Source of the DNA: Babylonia areolata
Lineage: Eukaryota > Mollusca > Gastropoda > Neogastropoda > Buccinidae
Length of the DNA stretch: 64,000 nucleotides
Direction: 5' to 3'
Assembly (NCBI RefSeq): GCF_041734735.1
Contig: NC_134878.1
Location: 33,038,634-33,102,633 of the forward strand
Shown piece after piece: positions 44,936-56,530 of this stretch. The first letter of the stretch is position 1. Each line of letters begins with the position of its first letter. The notes below the pieces were generated by a model. The model made no database searches. It was given only the letters and a program-made list of their open reading frames with translations, and was not told the DNA's origin. The position numbers were made by a program, and so were the translations under genes.

Positions 44936-47361
44936 AAAATTGAATAGAAATTAAAATAATAGAATTATTAACTAGTAAGAGCCTGATTGAAAAGTTGTGT
45001 AGCCAGTTTTGCTTGGTGTTTCTACACCTGCATATAAGTGAAAGGTCCCAGTGTTGGTATCAAGACCTAGACAGTCGCTCAGATTTTAGACTTTAATTTT
45101 AAACAGTCACTTACGATTTTCCTTAGTTATACAGTTTTACTTTTACTGTTTTAGCCTCTGTAGTATTTTGATGTGGTTTTACACCAAAGCAGCCTGTTCT
45201 GGGTCTTTTGAGGGAGGAGGGGGTGATTTTATTTGACTTTAACACCATTTTAAGTCTTTGTTTAACACTTGAAACAATATTATTATTATTATTCATTATT
45301 TCAGGGTTTTTATGTGTGTGTGTGTGTTGACTGTATAACACATTTATAAAATAAGGTTCCCTGACTATTTTTAAGGTAAAAATCATCATCTTTGGGGGAG
45401 GGCATGGGGGGGGGGGGATCCTTTCTCAGAGCTGTTGATTCATAATGAACATGAATATCAGCCACAATTTCTTGTTTTTTGCTTCTTCTGTGTTAACAGT
45501 CAAAATGTATGTGAACAGACTTGCTCTTGTGTTGCTTGGTTGAACTGTCACAAGAAAACACACTTGGGGTGTGTAAAATTCATTAAGTTGTCATTGGACT
45601 TGACAATGACCGCTTTTAATAGTTATATAAGCCCGCATAATTTGGCTTTAAAATCGGTATATCAGTTATCTGACTTCCCATCATCTAGAAAAACTGCGTC
45701 TTTCCATTATGCTTGAAAATTGAACGTCTGTAGATTCTGTCACTTGCCAGTTAACATAAATTATCTAAAGAAAAGTAAAGACAGAGGCATGACTGACTGA
45801 TTGTTTAGTAAACATTTTTGTTGTGTGTAAAACACTGTAATGTTTTATGAAATGTCGAATGATATCAGTTATCATGCAAGCTTTTTGTGATTTGACAGTC
45901 CAGAACATGACACATGTATTTACATTTTGATTATTTATTTCCCTGTTTAAGTTTGGTTATTTGTAATTGTGCTGTATCAGTGTTTGTGTGTAGTTTTGTA
46001 CACATGTTGCAAATTCATGGAGTGTGCTTTTTTCTTTTTTTTAAAAAATAATGTAGTTCTACTTCATGTGTATTTGAAGCACGACCAGTATACTAAAATA
46101 AATATAAATACTAATAATAGTTTCTGATGTAATTTTTGAAGAGTTTGTCTTGCAATCAACTCTTTTTCCAGGTTTACATTTTTTTCATAACCCTGTGAAT
46201 ATTAATTTAGTGTGATCTTCATGACCTTAGTTTTTTTTTAATGATGATTGATTGCAGCGTGTGTATTAATCTGTTTAATCATCTGTATGTGCACACACAG
46301 CGGTAGAAATTCCTTTAACAGGTCTGCACAAATGTTGAACTGAGACAATGAGAGGAAAATCTTTATAGCATTAAATCAAGTATCTCATTTCAAAAGTAGA
46401 GAAGACACTGACTCTCAGTCTCACACAAGTTACAGTACCTCAATCTGCTGCATGTGATGGCAGACCTCATGGTGTGAGTGATCATGATGGTGCACATTGT
46501 CAGTAATGTGTGACAGAATTTGTTTGCAGACTTAGAGGAGTAAAATTACAACTTTTGGGGGGGGGGGGGATGGTGTGCAATATCTTGTGTGTAGTGCTTG
46601 TCTACATTGTCATTTCACCATTGTCAGAAAATTTAGTTTCAAGACATTTATTAATGCTTTATTAATGAATAGACTAAGAGCTTTTTTTCCTTTTTCTGTT
46701 TCTAATTTAAGAGACTTGCACAGAGATGTTTGTGGCTTCAGGCGGATAGAAATTTAGTGAAAAATCTCATAACTTGATAAAATGACTACTGTCGTACTGA
46801 TCTTAATTCTGTATCATAAATCTTCCAAATTAAAAAAAAAAAAGAAAAAAAAAAAAAAGACCAAAAGAAAAAAGAAGACAGCAATGAATGAATGAATAAA
46901 TTTTGTTTTGAATTTAATGTCTTTTTGCAATGATTTATTAGTGATGTTACAAATCGGACAAAAACTGAAAAAGAACAAACAAGTAAATGACAGGGAGAAT
47001 CCATTTCAGTCGAAAGAAACTTTGCCTTCATAGAACTTTGGTTCTGATTTGTTATTTTTGAATATTTTTTTTTTATCTATCTGTACTGGGATTTTTGTTG
47101 TTGTTGGGGTTTATTGTTTTTGTTTTTTATTTATAGTGATTTTTGTTGTTGTTGTTGTTGTTTTTAGCTTTTGTGGGTAAACAGACATCAGTATGGGGTG
47201 AGGAGTATGATAATTATTTGAAAGTAAACATCTGCATTGATGTAAAAGCTTGTGCCTTCATTTTTCATGAATGTGTAATAACCATGAAATAGGAAAGGCC
47301 TCCCATCACCACTGTCAGTTTGTCTACATGCGCTTTTTATCATTATTTACACATTGTGTGT

Positions 47362-47366
<5 letters not shown>

Positions 47367-47409
<43 letters not shown>
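47367..47409. repeat. Poly-T run
   Basis: More than 40 consecutive T, a possible retroposon poly(A) tail on the minus strand; no matching element body is evident. Confidence 0.95.
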
Positions 47410-47413
<4 letters not shown>

Positions 47414-47584
47414 GGTGGGTTCAGGAAGAACATGCGTGTGTATTGTTGAACATACTGAGGTATCAATACTATGTTATGGTGGAGGGGTGGACAAACTAGG
47501 GCTGGGTATTCGGGATGGACATGAAGCATGGAATTTGATAGTTGTGTATGCTACCTCTGCCTGTTTAATACCTGAGCAGGATTG

Positions 47585-47720
47585 TACTCTGAGCGATGTT
47601 AGCAGTGCCACATCTTCGTTTTAAGAATCATCTGAGGTCAACTCCAATTACTTCTGTACAGGCTTGTGAAAATTCTTGACACTGAGCAGACTTAGACTGC
47701 TAAGATCACTCTTGCAGCCC
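47585..47720. mobile_element. Foldback element, copy 2
   Basis: The left arm CTGAGCGATGTTAGCAGTG and right arm TAGACTGCTAAGATCACTCT are partly complementary, and GAGCAGACTTAGAC matches the CAAACTTAG arm of copies 1 and 3. It is more diverged than copy 3. Confidence 0.55.
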
Positions 47721-47996
47721 AGCCCCGGACCTTAAATAAGTTCAGGAGTTAACTGTTGTCTTCAGTTCATGTATGGTTCTAAGCAAGGTGACTGGGTATG
47801 CTGGTTGATGTGGAACTAAGGGAGGTAAGAATGGTGTTCAAACAGAGCTGGTAATAGTGAGACTATCACTATCAATCAGTCACTTTATTATCTGAGACAG
47901 AGTACAGAAATTTACTTTCGGGCTCGTAGTAAGGAAAATAAACGGGTTATAACATATTTCAATTTAAGAAATAATTATTCATTTTAACAATTAAGA

Positions 47997-48000
<4 letters not shown>

Positions 48001-48037
<37 letters not shown>
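48001..48037. repeat. (CA)n microsatellite
   Basis: About 36 bases of CA; an (AT)n run of about 33 bases follows at 48115-48147. Confidence 0.95.
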
Positions 48038-48038
<1 letters not shown>

Positions 48039-48110
48039 GCATATGTGCTGCCTGTGCTGTTTGATGAATCAAAGTGTGTACACACATGTATAAGTGTTGC
48101 TTGTATCAGA

Positions 48111-48148
<38 letters not shown>

Positions 48149-48174
48149 GCATTATGTTTGTGACTCTATTATTT

Positions 48175-48445
48175 TGAGATGGCATAACAGAATCAGACTT
48201 TGGATTTCTGATCCTGTGTTCAGTAGTGATCAGGGTTTGAGGACCTGTTTCGGCATGATGTTGTGTCCTTGGGAAAGACACTTTACTCCAGTTAGCCTTA
48301 CTCAGGTGTGAATGAGTGGGTACCTTCAGTTTGGGAAAGTAAAAATGATGAGGGGAAGGGAGGGGACCTGGACACTGTGGATATAAATTCTCTCCCCTGA
48401 TGGCTGTGAAAAGCTATGGGGTCTTCAACCTTTTGGTAATTTATA
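48175..48445 (+). mobile_element. tRNA-derived SINE, family A, plus orientation
   Basis: The head GGCATAACAGAATCAGACTT (A-box region) and AGTGATCAGGGTTTGAGGAC (B-box region) is followed by the family body TTCGGCATGATGTTGTGTCC, TTGGGAAAGACACTTTACTC and GTGGGTACC, ending near GGCTGTGAAAAGCTATGGGG. The body matches the minus-strand SINE at 4165-4492. The pol III boxes carry substitutions, so it is an old copy. Confidence 0.72.
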
Positions 48446-50187
48446 GATAATAATGTGGATGTCTACAGTACAACAAAGACTTTGTGTGTGTGTTTTAACC
48501 ATGGGTTTTGTACATTGTGTTGTTTTATTTAGTGGCAGTTTTCTTGAAATTAAAGGCTATGTTTTTTGTTTGTTTTTGTTTTTTAGCTGACCGTGTGAGG
48601 ACCAAAATATTGTTGTAGATGCCTGTGCACTAGATGATCAATTTTTCTTCTTTTTATTAAGAAGAAAACATTTTAGTGTTTTTTGGTGTGTTTTTTTAAT
48701 TTATTTAGTTTTGTATTTTTAAAACGGTGTTGATAATATTAATGATATACTACTCAGCTGGCATTTTCTTGCATTTTTCGCGCATCATCAGTTATATATT
48801 CTGCATTCAGTTTGGGGAACATGTTCTCATAAGTAAAGCAACGTTCAGGGTTTTATTTGTTTGTCTTGGGGAAAAAAAAGGGGGGGGAGGGGGGGCTAGT
48901 GGTATTGATCTTTTCTGATGCATTATTGGCAATAGAGGAAAATGTCAGTTGTCAGGATGATTTGGGTGTTTTGTGTTATAAAATGGATTTAGTTGCTCTT
49001 GTTCTTTTGCTTGTTGAATAATTAGTAGTTCCAGTTAAACAAACAAATATATAGGTATAAAACCTGGACCAGTATGAAAAACAGTACCAGTATCATAGTC
49101 TTTTTCCATGATGATAAATGTAGTTGTACAGAGTACTATGCATGGTATCATTGTCATATTATCCACACATCAGACTTAAACAATGGCTGTGTGACTGTGC
49201 TTTCTGCCAAGATAGAGACTGGGCGTCAACACCAAAGACAGGCAAACCCAGTTGCTGCAAAATCTCAATAACTATAAAAAAAAAATTTAAAAATAGATGA
49301 ATAACAAAAGTTTTCTTTTTTGGAGCACAAGTCAAATCAAATCAAGTTGCTTGCATTGTTATTGCCCAGGTTGCTGCATAGAGGTCAGGACTGAATGCCC
49401 ACCAGCTCTCTAAACCAGTCAAAGAGAAACTGCAATAATGTTGAAAGATAGAAATAATGTTAAAAAGACCACCCACATGTCGTTCAGTCCATGTTCTATA
49501 CATACTCTTTGACTTTAAATCAAGTCAAAATCTGCCAAGCTGTAAAACGACACAGACTTTTACACAGTTTTGCATTCATTCAAATGAATATCATGTTTGA
49601 ACTCAAACTGAGGGCAGGTTCATTGTTTGAGATTTTGAAATGATTGATTGGTTGGTTTTGTTTTTTTGCTTGGTAGTGTGTTGTTTTGTTTTAGTTTTTG
49701 GTTTTGCAGGGTTATGTGGTAGGCATGGAACAAGTAATGAATGTTCAGTTTTCTTGAAAGTATAACTGTATTTAATGTAACTATACACATCATTCATCAC
49801 TTTTCATGCAGATGACTGCACATTAGAGGAGTCATGTTGTTACGTGGGTGCTGCATTTTAGGAGTTCAGAGTCAATTCCATTCAATCATTTCCATATATT
49901 TCACTTTTTGCTTATTAACTCTTCAAATTAGTTGAACTCTTTTTTTTATGTCTCTTGTGTTTAGTTTAGTTTTGTTTTTGTTTTTTGTTTTTTTTATAAT
50001 TTGCATTAGTTGAGCAGGGAGGTTTGCCACCTGTGTTGCTTCAGTGCTTGATGTTCTTGTTTCATTTTTGATTAGCTGAATATTTGAAAATTGCCACTTC
50101 TTTAATACTCCTTTTTTTTTCAAATTCTGTAGAATTAGAAGAAAAAAATGTTACGATTCGAAAAAACTCTATCTTCTATGTGTGTTT

Positions 50188-50219
<32 letters not shown>

Positions 50220-50964
50220 AATATGTACATAAAAACAGTAGTTTCTGACAAAGCATTATATTGGTTACAGAAAGTAAAGTAAGTGTTTCATTTGACAGAT
50301 GTACTGTCAACGGTGTAAAAAGACCAATGGAAATGTTGATAATGACCCAGTTTACATAGCAACTTTCCATGTAAAACACACTCAGTTGTGCTGTACAATG
50401 TGCAGTGTTGACTGAATATTGAATCTACTGTGTTCAAAACAAAAAGGGAGGAGGGGGGGTTGATACGAACATTTCTTGAGGGTATATAGCATACCTAAAG
50501 TTTTGTATTCAAATCAGCCCTTGACGTGCTGAATTGTTTGAGACATAGAGAACAAAATCATGAATTGCTTTTCAACAGTTTTGTTGTTGTTGTTGTCATT
50601 GTTGGTTGGTTGGTCATTTTGTTGGGGGGGGGGGGTTGGGCCTTTTTTTTTTTTTTTTTAGTGTGAATGGGTCAGTCCACAAGCTTTGTCAGCTCCTTGA
50701 AGCTGATACTTAATCATGTTAATGACTGACAGTGTCATGGGTCATATTGTGAATGATGTGAATTGTGTTGGATGCATGTACAAAAAGCCAGGTTCTTGTT
50801 TGATGGTGGGGGGGGGGGGGGTATTTGGTTCCTGTCCTTGTGCATTACATATGTGTTGATTAATTTACTGTTTGCTGGATGGGCAAAGAGCTGAGCAGAG
50901 ATGCAGTTTTGACTGGAATGATGTGGTAGAGAAGCTGGTGGTTCAGTTTCTGTAGCAGGACTGA

Positions 50965-51100
50965 GTTGCATGAGCTATCTCAGTAAGCAGCGCTAAGTTT
51001 GCACAGCATTATGAACTGCCTTAAGTTTAATGGAATTGGCATAGAACATTCTAAACGCTGAGCAAACTTAGACCTGCTGCTGTGATCGTGCATGCAGCTT
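50965..51100. mobile_element. Foldback element, copy 3
   Basis: The left arm CAGCGCTAAGTTTGC (50987-51001) pairs with the right arm GAGCAAACTTAGACCTGCTG (51059-51078). The spacing and the CATGAGC…GTGCATGCAGC outer arms match copies 1 and 2. Confidence 0.65.
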
Positions 51101-51361
51101 GGCTCAGGTCTTGCCAAAATGATTGTGTTTGTAGTTCATGGACACCCCCCATCCCCTTTTTCTGTTGTCTTTTTTGTTTTTGATACTTTAAAGCTGTATT
51201 GTTCCACCACATTTGTTGATGTTGTAGTAAGTGGGATTTTTATGAACATAAATAAATAATGCAAGTGATTGTTTTAATGACAGAAATATGTGTTTAGTGT
51301 TACTTCCTGATGTTTGGAAGGGATTGGTGTAAAAGAAGGTTGTGTCCTCCAAGTGTGCAGA

Positions 51362-51368
<7 letters not shown>

Positions 51369-51397
<29 letters not shown>

Positions 51398-51399
51398 TT
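51369..51399. repeat. (TC)n-(AC)n microsatellite
   Basis: A short TC run followed by about 22 bases of CA. Confidence 0.9.
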
Positions 51400-51677
51400 T
51401 CACTGGAATTTGATAAACAGTCTTCCGATCTCATTATGGTAGTGGAATGGGTGATGGGATGCTTATAAACTGCGTGGCATTATACTGCTACCACCACTTG
51501 CTACTACTGTGACAATGGAAACAACAGTTGAATCAAAACACTCAACACTTAATTGCATGAGGGACGAGCAGGCGGAGGCACAGCTTCGCACGGATACAGT
51601 CGGGTTAACCCTCTGTGTCCTGTGGCACAATATGGCCGCCACCAGAGATCTTCGCCCACTGCTGCGTGTATAAGTGT

Positions 51678-51690
51678 ATTGTGTTGTCGT
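51678..51690. repeat. Target-site duplication, left copy
   Basis: ATTGTGTTGTCGT, identical to 55799-55811, flanking the LINE at 51691-55798. Confidence 0.85.
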
Positions 51691-54600
51691 GGGGGTTAGG
51701 GGGTGCACGGGAGGGGCAGTACCTCTAGAGGGGGGGGGGTTGTCACGCCCTTCCGGGAGTGGTTCGTCCTCTGTCGGCCCCCACCGGCACCCAGCTCTCA
51801 CCTATGGGTCCTAGAAGCTGCTAGCATGCGGCAGCGCCCAACCCCCGGGCAACGGGCTTGACAGGCTGGCTAAACTAGGTGAGGGTAGCTGACGGGTTTC
51901 AAACCCACGGTGAGTTAGGGCTTGTCTACCCATGCATGTGAAGACTGGATCCGGCGGACTCTGCGGAAGAAACCTTCATGGTTCAACGAAGAGGATGGCG
52001 GTTGCAGCAGAGCACTGTGGAGTGCTGAGGGCAGGATGAGGCACATAGGACATCCTGGTCATCCACTGCATCCGTTTCCATCTCCAGTCGTCTTGACCTC
52101 GTCTTGCCACTGGATACAGAGGGTCTCGGACAAGAGAGTGAGGTCGACGGTGCGCAACTCCTCCTCAGTATAAACAAAGTCATCGCGCAAGTCATCAGTC
52201 ATCCTTCATCCCATACCATCATTTTCCCCAAGCCCTGTGGCGACAGGCGAGCGACGAAGTGACAGGTGTGGGTACACTGGCAGTCGTCGCCGCGGACCTG
52301 CACACAGGCGGCTCAGGCCATTGGGTCGTTTTTCACTGACTGGAGCAGCGGTGGAGATCGGCAGCCCCCTGAGCGACTGAGCAGCCCTCTTCAGGACAGC
52401 ACTGCTCACCTCCATGGCATGAGGAAGGGGCTAGAAAAGGTGCCCTAAACATTGCCTGCTCCACACCAGCCTAGTCAGCATACCGCGGCTGACGGGGACC
52501 CTACTCAAGCGGTCGACACACAAAGGAAAGAAAGAAGAAAACAAGGACGACCCCATTGACCATTGCCACATGGAACGTACATACGCTTCTGGACAGAGGC
52601 GACTCAGCCAGACCACAGAGACGCACAGCACTCATTGCGAGTGAACTAGCCAGGTACAACATCGACATCGCTGCCTTAAGGGAGACCAGACTGGCAGAAG
52701 AAGGCGAACTCTGTGAGCGAGGCGCAGGCTACACTTTTTTTTTTAGTTTTCGCGGACCTGAGGAGAGACTTGAGGCTGGAGTTGGCTTTGCAGTGAAGAC
52801 AACCCTCGTTGGCAAGCTGGCTGGCCCCCCGAAAGGAGTGAACGATCGCCTGATGAAGATGAAACTCCCTTTATGCAACGGGAAGAAGTTTACCACCATT
52901 GTCAGCACCTACGCGCCCACCATGACCAACCCGGATGAGATCAAGGACAAGTTCTACGAGGACCTGAACGCTGTCATCACCATTGTTCCCAACGCAGACA
53001 AGCTCATCATTCTTGGTGAGTTTAACGCGAGAGTTGGCTGTGACAGCACCTCCTGGGAAGGCGTGATTGGGAAGCATGGGGTTGGTAACTGCAACAGCAA
53101 TGGCCAACTACTTCTCCAGACATGTGCCGAGCATGACCTTCTTATCACAAACACCGTCTTCTGCCTCCCTACCCGTAACAGGACGTCATGGATGCATCCT
53201 CGCTCTGGGCATTGGCATCTCATCGACTTTGTCATCGTCAGGAAGAGGGACAGGCAGGACGTACAAGTCACGAGGGCCATGTGCGGCGCCGAGTGCTGGA
53301 CAGACCACCGCCTTATCGTCTCCAAGCTCAACCTCCGCATCCAGCCCAAGAGACGGCCTCAGGGCATGAAAGCACCCAAACACTTGAATGTCAACAAGCT
53401 GGAGCTAGGCAACGTCAAGCAGAGCTTTGCTGACACCCTGGAGGAACGCCTTGAGTCCACCGTGCTGGACAACCAGAATGTGGAGGCAGCATGGGGCGCA
53501 CTGCATGAGACAGTGTACAACACTGCCATGGAGTGCCTGGGGCCTTCTGCCAGGAAGCACAAAGACTGGTTTGATGAGAGCTGCACTGAGATCAAGCAGC
53601 TGCTAGAAGATAAACGCCAAGCCTACAGAGCCCACACTGAAGATACCAAGTCACAGTCAAAGAAAGACATACTGAAGAGCGCACGCAGCACCATCCAGCT
53701 GAAGCTGCAGCAGATGCAGGATTCCTGGTTGAACAACAAAGCTGATGAGATCCAGGGCTTTGCAGACAGGAACAACATGAAGAACTTCTATAACGGCCTG
53801 AAAGAAGTCTACGGTCCCACCACCTCCGGATCTGCTCCACTCCTGAGTGCTGATGGTTCTACCCTGATCACTGACAAGGACGGGATCCTTGAGAGATGGG
53901 CTGAACACTTTGACAGCGTACTGAACCGCCCTTCCACCATCAATGATGAAGCCATCGACCGACTCCCCCAGGCGCCAGTCAGGGAGTCGTTGGATGCCAT
54001 TCCAACTTTGGAGGAGACCCAGAAAGCTATCCGTCTGCTACCCAATGGCAAAGCCCCTGGCTCAGACTCCATTCCAGCTGAGGTCTACAAAGAAGGTGGT
54101 ATGGCGCTGACGGAGAAGCTTCATCAGCTGTTCCAGCTCATCTGGCAGCATGAGGCAGTTCCACAGGACTTCAAAGACGCTTCCATCATACACCTGTACA
54201 AGCGCAAAGGAAATCGTCAGGCCTGTGACAACCATCGTGGAATATCCCTGCTGTCCGTCGCAGGCAAGACTCTGGCCAGAGTGCTACTCAACCGTCTCAT
54301 AGCGCACCTTGAGCAAGGTCTCCTACCAGAGAGCCAGTGTGGCTTCCGGAAAGAACGCGGGACTATCGACATGGTGTTTGCTGCCAGGCAGCTCCAGGAG
54401 AAGTGTCAGGAACAGAATGCCGACCTTTACTCCACCTATGTCGATCTGACCAAGGCCTTCGATACTGTTAGCAGAGATGGCCTTTGGAGAATCATGGCGA
54501 AGTACGGATGTCCCAAAAAGTTCATCACCATCATACGGCAACTACACGATAGGATGCTGGCCCGAGTCCAAGACAACGGAGAGACTTCAGAACCATTCCC

Positions 54601-55798
54601 TGTCTCCAACGGAGTCAAGCAAGGTGTGTTCTTGCCCACACCCTGTTCAGTCTCATGTTTTCAGCCATGCTGACAGATGCCTTCAGAGACGCTGACGTAG
54701 GCATTGGCATCAGGTACCGCACAGATGGCTCACTCTTCAACCTCAGGAGGCTTCAAGCAAAAACCAAGGTGAGGACAGACACCGTCAACGACTTCTTGTT
54801 TGCTGATGACTGCGCTCTCAACGCTGCCTCTGAAGCTGACATGCAACACAGTGTCGACAAGTTCTCTGCTGCCTGTGACAACTTTGGCCTCACAATCAGC
54901 ACAAAGAAGACTGAGGTGACGCACCAGCCAGTTCCAGGAAGCCTTACGTTGAACCAAACATCTTCATCAACGGGCAACGACTGAACGCGGTGGACAAGTT
55001 CACATACCTCGGCAGTACACTCTCTCGCACAGTTGTCATCGACGATGAGGTGAATGCCAGACTCGCCAAAGCCAGCACTGCCTTCGGCAGACTCCATAAG
55101 AACGTTTGGAACAGGAGAGGCATCACCCTGGAGACGAAGCTCAAAGTATACAAGGCCATAGTTCTCACCACACTGCTCTATGGATGTGAATCTTGGACGG
55201 TCTACAAACGCCACGCCAAAAAGCTGAACCACTTCCACACCACCAGCCTCAGAAAACTTATCGGCATAAAGTGGCAAGAGAAGATCCCTGACACAGAGGT
55301 GCTCACTCGTGCAAACTTGCCCAGCATCTACACCATCTTGATGCAGGCCCAGCTGCGCTGGGCAGGCCATGTAGTTCGCATGCCAGACCACCGGCTCTCC
55401 AAGAAACTGCTGTATGGCGAACTCCAACATGGCAAGCGCTCCCATGGAGGCCAAAAGAAGCGCTTCAAAGACACTCTGAAAGCTTCTCTGAAGGCCTTCA
55501 ACATCAGCCACGATACATGGGAGCTGAATGCAATGGACAGACCAAAGTGGCGTTCAGCTGTCCACAAAGGTGCCAAATCCTGTGAGGCCAACAAAATCGC
55601 TGCAGCAGAGCAACGCAGACAGGCCAGGAAAAGCAGTGCCAGCAAGTCCCCAACAGCCGCCACCATCCCCTGTCCACACTGCGTCAGAACCTTCCGGGCG
55701 CGGATTGGCCTGACCAGTCATCTGCGCACCCACCGAGCCCAACCCACCCACCCCCAGGATGACTAGATGGTCCTCGTCGATCCCGACGGACGAACCAC
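51691..55798 (+). mobile_element. Near-complete RTE-like LINE with C2H2 tail
   Basis: A 4.1-kb element flanked by a perfect 13-bp duplication. An 865-base 5' leader precedes the ORF, which is open from about 52500. The ORF enters at TIATWNVHTLL (52559), an APE endonuclease: LRETRLAEEG, VSTYAPTMTNPD, ILGEFNARVG and WTDHRLIVSK. The usual GDFNAR here reads GEFNAR, an Asp-to-Glu change at a catalytic residue. The reverse transcriptase follows: LPNGKAPGSDSIPAEVYK, YKRKGNRQACDNHRGISLL, QCGFRKERGTIDM, YVDLTKAFDTVSRDGLW, NGVKQG (54609-54627), FADDCAL (54802-54822) and YLGSTLSR (55005). The C-terminus carries CPHC (55671-55682) then HLRTH (55719-55733), spacing C-x2-C-x12-H-x3-H, and stops at TAG (55764-55766). 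Two single-base losses shift the frame, in GGTGTG near 54625 and GGAAG near 54937. The sequence type resembles the RTE relatives often annotated as craniofacial-development-protein-2-like; the clade call is inference. Confidence 0.88.
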
Positions 55799-55811
55799 AT
55801 TGTGTTGTCGT
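55799..55811. repeat. Target-site duplication, right copy
   Basis: ATTGTGTTGTCGT directly after the element terminus GGACGAACCACA; it matches 51678-51690. Confidence 0.85.
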
Positions 55812-56369
55812 AGCTCTTTTTACCTGTACTGTGCTAAGGTCTTATTTGCTCTTCTTCGCACTCCGGTGTCCAGCGAAGGGCTATTCATGGAAATGCTTAT
55901 GCGTCTGGTGGCATTATAAGGATGTGTACGGATTAATCGACTTTTAAAGAAAACTATTCACCAGTAGGCTTCATAGCGGACCAAAGCATAAAGTGGTTTG
56001 GTCACCTTACATGAACGCCAGTCAATAAGCCAGCCCTTTAAGCCTACAAAAGAGCCAGTTAGAGGAAGACCATTAGTCTGATCAGATTTTGACCATATAA
56101 ATATTATGGCCAAACTTAGAAAGAAAAAAGATCGATTAAAAAGAATTCCAAGTGTTCTGCATTCAACAAACATTGTCCTTTCACATATCCAAAATTCAGA
56201 ATGCTGGAACGTCGGAAAAAAAGTATGGTTTTTGCAAGGCCAAACATAAAAGGTGTGTGGAGCGCTCGGCTGAAAAACCTGACATACATGCCGGCGGCGT
56301 ATTGTGAAGTTCCAGATACGCTTCACGTCCACAGCATGACATGACGCAACTCGGTCTTGCCGCATTGAC

Positions 56370-56530
56370 GGGCGCAATAGCCGAGTGGTTAAAGCGTTGG
56401 ACTGTCAATCTGAGGGTCCCGGGTTCGAATCACGGTGACGGCGCCTGGTGGGTAAAGGGTGGAGATTTTTACGATCTCCCAGGTCAACATATGTGCAGAC
56501 CTGCTAGTGCCTGAACCCCCTGGACGCTGA
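56370..56530 (+). mobile_element. tRNA-derived SINE, family B
   Basis: The tRNA-like head has a good A box (TAGCCGAGTGGTTAAAGC, 56380-56397) and a perfect B-box core (GGGTTCGAATC, 56420-56430), about 23 bases apart, ending GACGGCGCC. It continues without CCA or a termination T-run into a body with GGGTGGAGATTTTTACGATC, CTCCCAGGTCAACATATGTG and CAGACCTGCTAGTGCCTGAA. A genuine tRNA gene is unlikely because the acceptor arm is imperfect and the SINE body follows directly. It is the best preserved pol III promoter in the window. Confidence 0.75.

Larger units (their letters stand above)
43578..51677. other. CpG-poor, gene-free region
   Basis: About 8 kb with no recognisable exon; it holds the SINEs and foldback elements listed separately plus T-, A- and G-runs. 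CpG is rare: by eye about 18 CpG between 43750 and 46900. Part of it may be the 3' UTR of the preceding gene, but I cannot place a poly(A) site. A (TTG)n patch lies at 47088-47165. Confidence 0.5.

Noticed and set aside
47367-47409. Poly(A) tail of a processed pseudogene on minus
   Set aside because: No gene-derived sequence or target-site duplication is recognisable next to the poly-T run.
56370-56455. A genuine tRNA gene
   Set aside because: The acceptor stem is imperfect, no T-run terminator follows, and a SINE body continues directly from the tRNA head.
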